Below are positions 22,168-30,177 of a stretch of 33,432 bases of DNA, piece by piece. This DNA is from a virus: positions 1 to 33,432 of the IMG/VR virus record IMGVR_UViG_3300042549_001819. One strand, given 5' to 3'. The notes beneath the pieces were generated by a model. It searched no databases and was not told the origin of the DNA. It worked only from the letters and a program-made list of their open reading frames with translations. Position 1 is the first letter of the stretch. The number at the start of each line of letters is the position of its first letter. Position numbers and translations under genes: made by a program.

Positions 22168-22679
22168 ATATAAATATTATTATGGATAAAAGTAAAGCTA
22201 TATTTTTAGTTGGAAATTACGGTGTGGGTAAGTCGACAATAATAAAAGAGCCAATCCTAAAAAGTGATGGTATTTTTTTAATGATAAGGGATAATACCTA
22301 TGTTTTAGGCACGTCTATTAGTGGAGCTGATAGCCTTTCAAACCATAATAAAGCAAAAGTTATTGAAGAGGTAATCAAAAATAAAACAAAGAATATAATT
22401 ATAACTGGCAACTATTATTGCCAAATAAAGGATATTAAAGAGCTTTCTGTTTATTTTAATGTAATATTGATATATCTTAAAACATCATTTGAAAACAACG
22501 AAAAAAGGATATTAAAGAGGGGTAAATTAATTAATATCGATACATATAATTCAAAATTAAAAGGACACATCTCATTGATAAATAATACCAAAGGTTATAG
22601 AAAATTATACATTATAGACAATAACAGAGATATTGAAAGCGTAAAAAATGAATTTTATAAAATAATTGAAGGGATATGA
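22164..22679 (+). CDS. P-loop kinase, probable 5-hydroxymethyluracil DNA kinase
   Basis: This protein has 171 aa from a GTG that overlaps the upstream stop; the ATG at 22182 is a possible alternative start. The Walker A motif GNYGVGKST (17-25) follows a hydrophobic strand (AIFLVGNYG). A second strand (KNIIITGNYY) and an Arg-rich lid-like segment (NEKRILKRGKLI) are consistent with small kinases. In phage thymine hypermodification, a P-loop kinase phosphorylates the hydroxymethyl group before aGPT-Pplase acts. This position between aGPT-Pplase and a dioxygenase strongly suggests that role, although sequence alone would also fit another small-molecule kinase. Confidence 0.65.
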   Translation: MNINIIMDKSKAIFLVGNYGVGKSTIIKEPILKSDGIFLMIRDNTYVLGTSISGADSLSNHNKAKVIEEVIKNKTKNIIITGNYYCQIKDIKELSVYFNVILIYLKTSFENNEKRILKRGKLINIDTYNSKLKGHISLINNTKGYRKLYIIDNNRDIESVKNEFYKIIEGI

Positions 22680-23467
22680 AAAAAATAAATCTTGTATTAC
22701 AACAACACGATAAAAAAATTGGAGATGACTGCCCTTATATTGAGCCTAATGTAAATGAAGATTGTATATTTTATGTAGATGACCAACCAATAGGTTTTTA
22801 TTTAACTAAGATGCCAGAAAAAATGTGTAAATTAGCAGATTTAGCAGATACGGAATTAAGGAGCAAAAATGTAAAAAAAGTTAAAATGAACAGACCAACA
22901 GTTGGAGGTTATGATGAAAAAACAGGAAAAGGTATTTATAAATATGTTTCACAATTTAGTACAATTTTAGGAGGTTGTCCGCCAAAGCCACATATGAGAC
23001 GACCTTACCCAACTTTATCAAGCGTTCATTCGATAAAAACTGCGCAAACGTTTATTAAAGCTATGTTATTACTCGCTAAGGAAAGCGAACAACTAATTAA
23101 AGAAATACTTCCAAAACAATATGAACAGCAAATAGAATTATTTAAAGATGTTCCAGAAAAATGGAGATTTGCAAATCTATTTACAAGCTCAATTTCAAAC
23201 TATAATATTTCAGCGCCATTCCATAGGGATACAGGAAACATAGTTGGAGCAGTAAATGTTATTATTTGCAAGAAACATAATTCAAAAGGAGGCGATTTAC
23301 ACATTCCCGATTATAATGCAACAATAGGTCAACAAGATAATTCAATATTAGTTTATCCTGCATGGAGAAACGTTCATGGAGTTACACCAATAATACCAAC
23401 TTTTAAGGATGGTTATCGCAACTCATTAATATTTTACCCACTAAAAGCATTTAAAGGATTACAGTAA
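22676..23467 (+). CDS. TET/JBP-like 2-oxoglutarate/Fe(II) dioxygenase
   Basis: This 263 aa protein has the iron-binding triad as H183-R-D185 (FHRDTGN) and H234 (RNVHGV), with R248 (YRNSL) for 2-oxoglutarate. The segment GGDLHIPDYN and the final strand SLIFYPL also fit the double-stranded beta helix of TET/JBP enzymes. These oxidise 5-methyl groups of DNA pyrimidines. With the adjacent kinase and aGPT-Pplase-like gene, thymine to 5-hydroxymethyluracil is the likely reaction. 5-methylcytosine oxidation cannot be excluded. It overlaps the kinase gene and ends in a TAATG overlap with the terminase small subunit. Confidence 0.75.
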   Translation: MKKINLVLQQHDKKIGDDCPYIEPNVNEDCIFYVDDQPIGFYLTKMPEKMCKLADLADTELRSKNVKKVKMNRPTVGGYDEKTGKGIYKYVSQFSTILGGCPPKPHMRRPYPTLSSVHSIKTAQTFIKAMLLLAKESEQLIKEILPKQYEQQIELFKDVPEKWRFANLFTSSISNYNISAPFHRDTGNIVGAVNVIICKKHNSKGGDLHIPDYNATIGQQDNSILVYPAWRNVHGVTPIIPTFKDGYRNSLIFYPLKAFKGLQ

Positions 23468-23847
23468 TGGCATACGACAGAACTAAAATATACCAACAAG
23501 CACTTGACTTAATAGAAAAGAAGAAACTCTTTTTTATTGAGGATGTTGTTTGTTTATTGCCTTGTGATAAAACTACCTTTTATAGATTTTTTGAAGTAGA
23601 AAGCAACGAATACAACACTATAAAAGAGGGATTAGAAAAAAACAAAATCGAAATCAAGAACGGACTTCGCAATAAGTGGTACAATGGGAACAACCCTTTA
23701 ACTCAAATGGCATTGTATAAATTGATAGGAACTGAAGAAGAATACCACCGCATTGCATCAACAAAAACAGAAAACAAAAACATCAATATTGAGCGACCAA
23801 TTTTTAATGGATTAGATATTAATGTCAAAAATGAAGAAAGTGAGTAA
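23467..23847 (+). CDS. Putative terminase small subunit
   Basis: This 126 aa helical protein starts in the dioxygenase stop codon. An N-terminal HTH-like region (IEKKKLFFIEDVVCLLPCDKTTFYRFF) is followed by helices and NPLTQMALYKLIGTEEEYHRI, a pattern common to small terminases of Bacteroidetes phages. It would recognise phage DNA for packaging. The large subunit gene starts 33 bases downstream. Confidence 0.7.
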   Translation: MAYDRTKIYQQALDLIEKKKLFFIEDVVCLLPCDKTTFYRFFEVESNEYNTIKEGLEKNKIEIKNGLRNKWYNGNNPLTQMALYKLIGTEEEYHRIASTKTENKNINIERPIFNGLDINVKNEESE

Positions 23848-23880
23848 AACCGCTTGTCTATACGATGAGCAAAACGCATA

Positions 23881-25056
23881 ATGCTACAAAAAACAACTGC
23901 ACAAGATAAGATTGCATCACTGAATAAACGCATTAGGATAGTCAGAGGTGGGACAAGTGCAAGTAAGACATTCTCTATTATACCTTTCTTAATTGACTTC
24001 GCTATAAAGGAAGCTAATAGTGAAATAAGCATAGTATCAGAAACAATACCACATCTTCGCAGGGGTGCAATTCGTGACTTCATCAAGATTATGACAATGG
24101 TCGGATTTTGGGATGACAGCAAGTATAACAAATCAAGTTTAATTTACACATTCAATAATGGCAGCTACATTGAGTTTTTTAGTGCAGACAGCCCAAACAA
24201 ATTAAGGGGTGCAAGACGTGACATTCTATTCATTAATGAGTGCAACAACATAGACTTTGAAAGCTACTATCAGTTATCAATAAGGACAAAGAAATTTATT
24301 TACTTAGATTATAACCCAGTAAGTGAGTTTTGGGTAGATACCGAATTATTACATGATAAGGACAGCCAACTAATAACCTTAACCTATAAAGACAATGAAG
24401 CACTTGACCAATCAATCATTAATGAGATTGAAAAGGCAAAGGAAAGGGCAAAGACTTCGACCTATTGGGCTAATTGGTATAACGTTTATGGACTTGGGCA
24501 AGTAGGCAGCCTGCAAGATGTAATATTCGACCAATGGAAGCAGATTGACACTATCCCTGAAAGAGCCGAACTTGTAGGACATGGAATGGATTTTGGATTT
24601 ACCAACGACCCGAGTACACTTGTAGCAATTTATAAGTATGAAGGCAAACTAATCATTGATGAATTACTATACCGAACTAATATGACAAATAACGATTTAG
24701 GTAACTTTCTTAAGTCCATCCAATTTGGGCGAAAGGAATTGATATGTGATAGTGCAGAGCCTAAGTCAATAGAAGAACTAAGGTTGCAAGGTTTCAATGT
24801 TAGACCTGCAGTTAAAGGTGCAGATTCAATCAAGATAGGAATTGACATCTTGAAACGATACGAAATACAAGTAACTAAGAACTCAACTAATTTAATCAAA
24901 GAATTAAGGGGATATACTTGGGAAAAGGATAATGAGGGCAAACTAACAGGCAAACCAATAGATAGTCTAAACCATTGCGTTGACCCTATGAGATATGTAG
25001 CACTCTTAAAACTTAATAATAGACCAAGTGGTAAATATTCAACAATTTCAATCTAA
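23881..25056 (+). CDS. terL: Terminase large subunit
   Basis: This 391 aa packaging motor has a Walker A GGTSASKT (23-30) and a Walker B with catalytic Glu, DILFINE (114-120). The RNase H-like nuclease domain has D237 in GMDFGFTNDPST, then CDSAEPKS and NHCVDPMRY. It drives DNA into the prohead and cuts the concatemer. The length is normal for the phage Terminase_3/6-like group in Bacteroidetes. It follows the small subunit. A TATATTTA just after it is a weak promoter-like match for the tail operon. Confidence 0.9.
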   Translation: MLQKTTAQDKIASLNKRIRIVRGGTSASKTFSIIPFLIDFAIKEANSEISIVSETIPHLRRGAIRDFIKIMTMVGFWDDSKYNKSSLIYTFNNGSYIEFFSADSPNKLRGARRDILFINECNNIDFESYYQLSIRTKKFIYLDYNPVSEFWVDTELLHDKDSQLITLTYKDNEALDQSIINEIEKAKERAKTSTYWANWYNVYGLGQVGSLQDVIFDQWKQIDTIPERAELVGHGMDFGFTNDPSTLVAIYKYEGKLIIDELLYRTNMTNNDLGNFLKSIQFGRKELICDSAEPKSIEELRLQGFNVRPAVKGADSIKIGIDILKRYEIQVTKNSTNLIKELRGYTWEKDNEGKLTGKPIDSLNHCVDPMRYVALLKLNNRPSGKYSTISI

Positions 25057-25073
25057 ACTTATATTTATAAATA

Positions 25074-25697
25074 ATGATAGGCAATTACAACCAGTTAACG
25101 ATTAAGCAGTTTTTAAAGATCAAACTAATTAGCGAACTCGAACAAGACCCTTTGCATAGAAAGGTTTTAATTCTTAGTGAAATTAGTGGGGTATCAGTTG
25201 ATGAAATCGAAAGTATGCCAATAGGCGAAATGATTGAAGCACTAAAAGGACTTGACAAGATTGAAAACCTGCAAGCAGATGAAAAGATTAAATTAAAATT
25301 CAAAGTAGGTGGCAGGCGATTTATTGTTAAGTGGAAAGAGCAAGAATTAACAAGTGAGCAGTTCATTGATGTTAGTCACTTTTGTAAAGAGCCCGAAAAG
25401 ATATTGAGCAACATTCATAATATACTTGCTTCAGTTTGTGTGGAACGTAATTGGTATGGTAAAGAATTAGGGTATAAAGGCGATAAGCATAAAGAGATTG
25501 CAGACTTGTTTTATAATGAGATGAAAATATCAACTGCATATCCTATCATGCTTTTTTTTTGCAAATACTACGAGGCATTGCAGCAAAATATCCTAATTTA
25601 TTTGGAATTGGAAGCGAACAAAGCGATGGAGAGCACGAAGGAACTGATGGAGAAATTCAAACTTTTAGAACCAAATGGGGATGGATTGCAAGCATAA
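25074..25697 (+). CDS. Tail assembly chaperone, short form (gpG-like)
   Basis: This 207 aa protein resembles chaperones that coat the tape measure protein. A slippery run of nine T (25552-25560) lies near codons 160-163, where the reading frame passes LFFC. A -1 shift there gives a longer product. The frame-0 product ends in a helical tail (KAMESTKELMEKFKLLEPNG). Role is based on overlap architecture, position before tail genes, and similarity to Bacteroidetes phage chaperones. Confidence 0.7.
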   Translation: MIGNYNQLTIKQFLKIKLISELEQDPLHRKVLILSEISGVSVDEIESMPIGEMIEALKGLDKIENLQADEKIKLKFKVGGRRFIVKWKEQELTSEQFIDVSHFCKEPEKILSNIHNILASVCVERNWYGKELGYKGDKHKEIADLFYNEMKISTAYPIMLFFCKYYEALQQNILIYLELEANKAMESTKELMEKFKLLEPNGDGLQA

Positions 25698-25840
25698 ATG
25701 ACATTTGCAAAGATGATCGTACAAAATGGGATTACTTTTTTAGGATGAATGTAATTGAGTTCTTGAACACGATGACATTTTATAAAGACAAAAGCGAACA
25801 CGACAAAGAGATATGGACAAGGCAGCAGCAGCAGCAATAG
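25559..25840 (+). CDS. Tail assembly chaperone, -1 frameshift extension (gpGT-like)
   Basis: This 93 aa frame has no ATG start and begins exactly at the T9 run. It should be translated by -1 slippage from the gene starting at 25074, giving a fusion of about 255 aa. The pattern KWGWIASINDICKDDRTKWDYFF, then NVIEFLNTMTFYKDKSEH, is typical of the second half of tail chaperones in Bacteroidetes phages. Its end overlaps the next gene, where one CAG run codes Gln here and Ala there. Confidence 0.7.
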   Translation: MQILRGIAAKYPNLFGIGSEQSDGEHEGTDGEIQTFRTKWGWIASINDICKDDRTKWDYFFRMNVIEFLNTMTFYKDKSEHDKEIWTRQQQQQ

Positions 25841-26439
25841 GCGCAAAGTTTGGAGAGTCAATCAAAGACTATACAAAAGCAAGTGAGAATATCATTGAGG
25901 CTATTGTTATGCAGCATTGTGAGGAAGGTATAAAGCTAATGTCAAAACAGATTAAATCAAAGGCAAGGACAGGACAAGCAAGCACATTGGCAGCGAGTAT
26001 GAGTAATGTTCCTATTCAAGTAAGTGCTACTAAGTTTCAAGTGAATACGATTAGTACTGAGTATTATGCTGATTTCGTAGACAAAGGTGTGAAGGGTGTT
26101 AGAAACAAAGGCAAAGCACCAGGCAGCCCTTATAGTTTTAGAAACTTAGGAACATCAAAGGCAATGATTGAATCGTTCAAAGATTATATCGCAAGGACTG
26201 GCAGCAAATCAATGAATAAAAAAACATTGATAAGAAAAAACAAGAAAAAACAATCAGACTTAATCACTAAGGAAGCTAAACAAATGGCAGTCGCAACTAA
26301 AATAGGAGGTATCAAGCCAATGAATTTTATTAGCAAAGCAGATAATCCACAAAGGACAAAACAACTTGCAGCAAGTTTAGCAGCGGCATTAGGTAAGGCA
26401 ATGGCAAAGAATATTAAAATATCAATCAATGGCAATTAA
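25813..26439 (+). CDS. HK97 gp10-like tail/head-tail joining protein
   Basis: This 208 aa basic protein starts with an Ala run (MDKAAAAAIG). It contains the gp10-like segment ISTEYYADFVDKGVKGVRNKG near residues 80-100 and SPYSFRNLG, with a Lys-rich C-terminal half. It probably belongs to head-tail joining or tail completion. It overlaps the chaperone extension and the tail-tip gene downstream. Confidence 0.6.
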   Translation: MDKAAAAAIGAKFGESIKDYTKASENIIEAIVMQHCEEGIKLMSKQIKSKARTGQASTLAASMSNVPIQVSATKFQVNTISTEYYADFVDKGVKGVRNKGKAPGSPYSFRNLGTSKAMIESFKDYIARTGSKSMNKKTLIRKNKKKQSDLITKEAKQMAVATKIGGIKPMNFISKADNPQRTKQLAASLAAALGKAMAKNIKISINGN

Positions 26440-27574
26440 CATCATATCAAACCCTAACAGCGTAGTGAGTGCATTTAATCAAATGGCTTTCAATGTTAGT
26501 TCAACACAAGCAGGACAAAGTAACTTTAATTTTATAGCCGATGTCTATGTGAGTGGAATAAACACCGCAGTAAGTAGAATAGCAATACCTAAACAACCGA
26601 GTGTGAATACTTGTTTAATTGATGCAAGTCCCATATTAAAGAACTATGTTAAAAATGATTTCTTTAATGTAAGCGGTTCTAATTATTGCGAGCCTAATAT
26701 CAATAGTAGGGCAAAATATTACGTTCAATTTGGTGAGTTATACGATGTAAGTGGAGTACCAACTATTTACCCTGACCTTAGAAGATTTCCGACATCAGGA
26801 AGCAACACCGCAGTTAATTCTATATTCGGATTTGAGCAATTCAATACTAATGTTTGGAATGGTTATGATGTAAGCGGATTTGGTTTCTTAACCGAGATAC
26901 CCGAAAGAATAACAATGGAGCAATTTCAAGAATTACGTTTAAGTTTTTATGACCCAAGTAATTTAATAAGGTATGTTTATTTTGATGGAGATGTATTAGA
27001 CCAAATTGTGCCAAATAAAGTAAGTGGTGAGTTTTTATATAATCTAAATGTAACAAGTGCTTTAACTGCTTATGGATTAAATACAATAGGAACACATACA
27101 ATAACACTTGCTAATAGTTTTGTCGCACCCGTTAAAATCATAACGATTGAGATAGTCGCTAAGTGTTCTAAATTCAACACAATACGTTTGCATTGGTTAA
27201 ACAACTTAGGGGGATGGGATAGTTATAACTTTACAAAACAATCCATTAAAGCAATGGATATTGAGCGCAAACAATTCAAAAAGATGCAGTCAATTAACTA
27301 CTCAAAGAGTGATAGGTTAAAAACTAACTACAATACAACCATAATAGACAAGTTACAGATTAATTCAGATTGGATAAGCGATGAAATGGCTGATTGGTTT
27401 CAAGGGTTGCTAACAAGTCCTATCGTATACTTAGAAAGGGGTGCAGATAACTTTGTCTCAGTTAATATAACCAATTCAGAATACCTCATCCAACAATATT
27501 TGAATGGGCGCAAAATTCACAACTTGCAGTTAGATATTGAATACTCATACAACCGTTATACGCAATCGCAATAA
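26429..27574 (+). CDS. Tail tip / baseplate-type protein
   Basis: This 381 aa beta-rich structural protein is common upstream of the large tail-tip protein in Bacteroidetes phages. Segments include FNFIADVYVSG, FNTIRLHWLNNLGGWDSYNF near residues 250-270, and IHNLQLDIEYSYNRYTQS at the end. It lacks enzymatic motifs. It begins in overlap with the gp10-like gene and ends in a TAATG overlap with the next. Distal-tail or hub assembly is likely, by position. Confidence 0.6.
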   Translation: MAINIISNPNSVVSAFNQMAFNVSSTQAGQSNFNFIADVYVSGINTAVSRIAIPKQPSVNTCLIDASPILKNYVKNDFFNVSGSNYCEPNINSRAKYYVQFGELYDVSGVPTIYPDLRRFPTSGSNTAVNSIFGFEQFNTNVWNGYDVSGFGFLTEIPERITMEQFQELRLSFYDPSNLIRYVYFDGDVLDQIVPNKVSGEFLYNLNVTSALTAYGLNTIGTHTITLANSFVAPVKIITIEIVAKCSKFNTIRLHWLNNLGGWDSYNFTKQSIKAMDIERKQFKKMQSINYSKSDRLKTNYNTTIIDKLQINSDWISDEMADWFQGLLTSPIVYLERGADNFVSVNITNSEYLIQQYLNGRKIHNLQLDIEYSYNRYTQSQ

Positions 27575-30174
27575 TGCAAAAAACAGAACTAAAAATATAC
27601 GCAGATAGTAAGTATTTCAATGTGGACTTATTCGACAATGAGCCTATTGAGTTAACGAAGTCTATTATTGAATTGACCGAGCCTGAACAGAGGAAGTCAG
27701 ACTATACAAAGACAATCAACATACCAGGAACAGCTAACAATAATTCAATCTTTACTAATATATTCGATGTTAATCACTCGATATTGAACGGAGATAACTC
27801 TAACTTTTATGTTGATTTTGACCCGAGAAAAAAAGCTAATTGTATTTTATATCGTGAAGGCATACCGCAGTTAAGAGGCTATTTGCAAATGACTTCAATC
27901 AACATACTTGATGAACAAAACATCACTTATGAATTAGTGGTTTATGGTAGGGTTGCTAACTTATTTCAAGATGTTGGAGATAACTTATTAAGCGATTACG
28001 ATTTCAGCGAATACACTCACACATGGAACGAAACCAACGTAAGAAACTCAATCAATACTTCAATTATAATCAATGGTGTAACGGCAAATTTCCAATTAGG
28101 TAGGGGTTATGTTTACCCTTTGATTGATTATGGCTTTGACAACAATGCACAACAGACTTATAATGTAGACCAACTCTATCCTGCAATTTATGTCAAGACT
28201 ATTTTAGACAAGATTTTAAAGACACATGGGTATAGATACGAAAGCACAATCCAATCAAATAACTTTTTAAATTCAACAGACTTTAAGCGGTTAATAATTC
28301 CTTCAAGTGGCAATGATTTGAGGTTGACAAAATTGGATGTATCAAATAGAACATTTGTAGTTGATAGAACGAGTGATAATAATTTAGGTGCAGCAACTAA
28401 CAACATAGTTAAGTTAATCTTCAATCGCACTGTACAAGATACAGTACCCACAGGAGTAGCAGCAAATCACTCATCATGGGTAGTGCCAACCAATAGAGGA
28501 GGAACTTATAATTTTGTTTTAAAGTTATTCATCAATGTAGAATTGAATAGTAGTGTGACTTTGCCAAGTGGTTATAATATTAGGTTTCTTATGAACATTC
28601 ATATAAGAACTACAACTGGAAGAGTTTTGCCTATGATTACTTCACAATCTGTTAGAATGGTAGCAGATACTAGAAGTCAAGATTTATCATTTGTATTTCA
28701 AAGTGACAATATATTGATTTATGATGGTGAAGAAATAGAAGTTTATTGGCGAATTACAAATGTAGATTTAACGAAAATTTTTTCTGCTAATATTCCTTTA
28801 CCTGCAAGCGACTTAAATATAATTATTAAAACAGGAACAGAATTTTACGACATACCAAAACCCGAACTATCAGAGGGGTCAAATATAAATCCGACAAGCG
28901 CATTACCCGAGTTAAAGGCTAAAGACTTTCTTACTGCATTGATTAAGATGTTTAATCTCTACATTGAGCCAAATCAATTAGATGATAGATTATTAGCGAT
29001 TGAGCCAAGAGATATTTATTATAACGATAATGTAGTTGACTTGACTAATAACTTAGATGTGAGCAAAGACTTCATTCAAAAACCTATGGGCGCATTAGAT
29101 TTCAAGCAACTTGAATTTAGCTATGCAATGGATGATGACTACTGGAACAAAGACTACACAGACAAATATAATTATAATCATGGGTTTAAAAGGTTAGATG
29201 TTGAGAATGATTTTTTAGTTGAGACAAAAAAGATTGAATTACCATTCGCACCAACTCCATTAGGCAAGCCTACAACGGATAGAATTATTCCACAGATAGT
29301 TTGGTGGAAAGACCAAAATTCAGTTAATGGCAGGGTAAACAAAACAGCGAAGCCAAGAATATTATATTATGGTGGTTTAAAATTTACAGGAAGTCCTTTA
29401 ACTATTCGCTCAAACGGAACACCACCAACCAACACACAATATTCTAATTATGGTTATGCAGGTCATGTTGACAACCCTGAAAACCCTAACTATGATTTGA
29501 ATTGGGCAACATCGCAAGAAATTTATTACACTATCGGAGGTCAAACACCGATTACAATAAACAACCTATACAAAAGATATTGGGAGAAATACATCAAAGA
29601 GATAACCGATAAGGACAGCAAGATTATAGAGTGCTATATGTACTTTAATAATGTTGAATTACAGAACTTATCTTTTAGAAACCTTTATAAAATAGACCGA
29701 CAATATTATCGACTATACAAAGTTGAAACAGACTTGAATAGCAATGAGCCTGCAAAATGTCAGTTCTTAAAATTAAAGAATATAAACGTACCATTAGCAG
29801 ACCAAGTATTAATTAATGGAGGTTCAGAAACGATAATAGGCGAGAGGTACACACCGATAATCAGTCAAACACCAAATAGGATTGATGTAATAAATCAAAG
29901 AGAGAATTTCAGCATAGAGATTCAATCAGCAATTGGTATAACAGATTATAGGATTGAGCCTAAATCTCAATTTATAAAAGTAAATAATAATGTGTACTTA
30001 CCACCTGCGAATGCTTCATTTGATTTCGATAATAACAAGTCAATAGAGGTTAAGATTTACAACAATCATAACGGTAGTATTAGAGTTTACACAACACCCG
30101 ATGCACATCATAGTGTATCGAGTAATTCGGGAATAGTTTTTTATTCAGATGGAACAAATTGGTATCATTTATAA
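27574..30174 (+). CDS. Large tail-tip / host-contact protein, 866 aa
   Basis: This 866 aa protein starts with a pattern well represented in Bacteroidetes phages: FNVDLFDNEPIELTKSI, then YTKTINIPGTANNN and a FYVDFDPRKKANC-type segment. A gp27/hub-like N-terminal part followed by long beta-rich repeats is plausible. Near residues 435-470 is SALPELKAKDFLTALIKMFNLYIEP, also typical. No peptidase or lysozyme motif is visible. The gene order, directly before the tape measure, is reversed from the common tape-measure-then-tip order. Confidence 0.65.
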   Translation: MQKTELKIYADSKYFNVDLFDNEPIELTKSIIELTEPEQRKSDYTKTINIPGTANNNSIFTNIFDVNHSILNGDNSNFYVDFDPRKKANCILYREGIPQLRGYLQMTSINILDEQNITYELVVYGRVANLFQDVGDNLLSDYDFSEYTHTWNETNVRNSINTSIIINGVTANFQLGRGYVYPLIDYGFDNNAQQTYNVDQLYPAIYVKTILDKILKTHGYRYESTIQSNNFLNSTDFKRLIIPSSGNDLRLTKLDVSNRTFVVDRTSDNNLGAATNNIVKLIFNRTVQDTVPTGVAANHSSWVVPTNRGGTYNFVLKLFINVELNSSVTLPSGYNIRFLMNIHIRTTTGRVLPMITSQSVRMVADTRSQDLSFVFQSDNILIYDGEEIEVYWRITNVDLTKIFSANIPLPASDLNIIIKTGTEFYDIPKPELSEGSNINPTSALPELKAKDFLTALIKMFNLYIEPNQLDDRLLAIEPRDIYYNDNVVDLTNNLDVSKDFIQKPMGALDFKQLEFSYAMDDDYWNKDYTDKYNYNHGFKRLDVENDFLVETKKIELPFAPTPLGKPTTDRIIPQIVWWKDQNSVNGRVNKTAKPRILYYGGLKFTGSPLTIRSNGTPPTNTQYSNYGYAGHVDNPENPNYDLNWATSQEIYYTIGGQTPITINNLYKRYWEKYIKEITDKDSKIIECYMYFNNVELQNLSFRNLYKIDRQYYRLYKVETDLNSNEPAKCQFLKLKNINVPLADQVLINGGSETIIGERYTPIISQTPNRIDVINQRENFSIEIQSAIGITDYRIEPKSQFIKVNNNVYLPPANASFDFDNNKSIEVKIYNNHNGSIRVYTTPDAHHSVSSNSGIVFYSDGTNWYHL

Positions 30175-30177
30175 GTC

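Noticed and set aside
25823-25836. CAG run read as Gln in one frame and Ala in another
   Set aside because: It is a short run at the overlap of two genes and may vary in length, but there is no sign of a distinct element.
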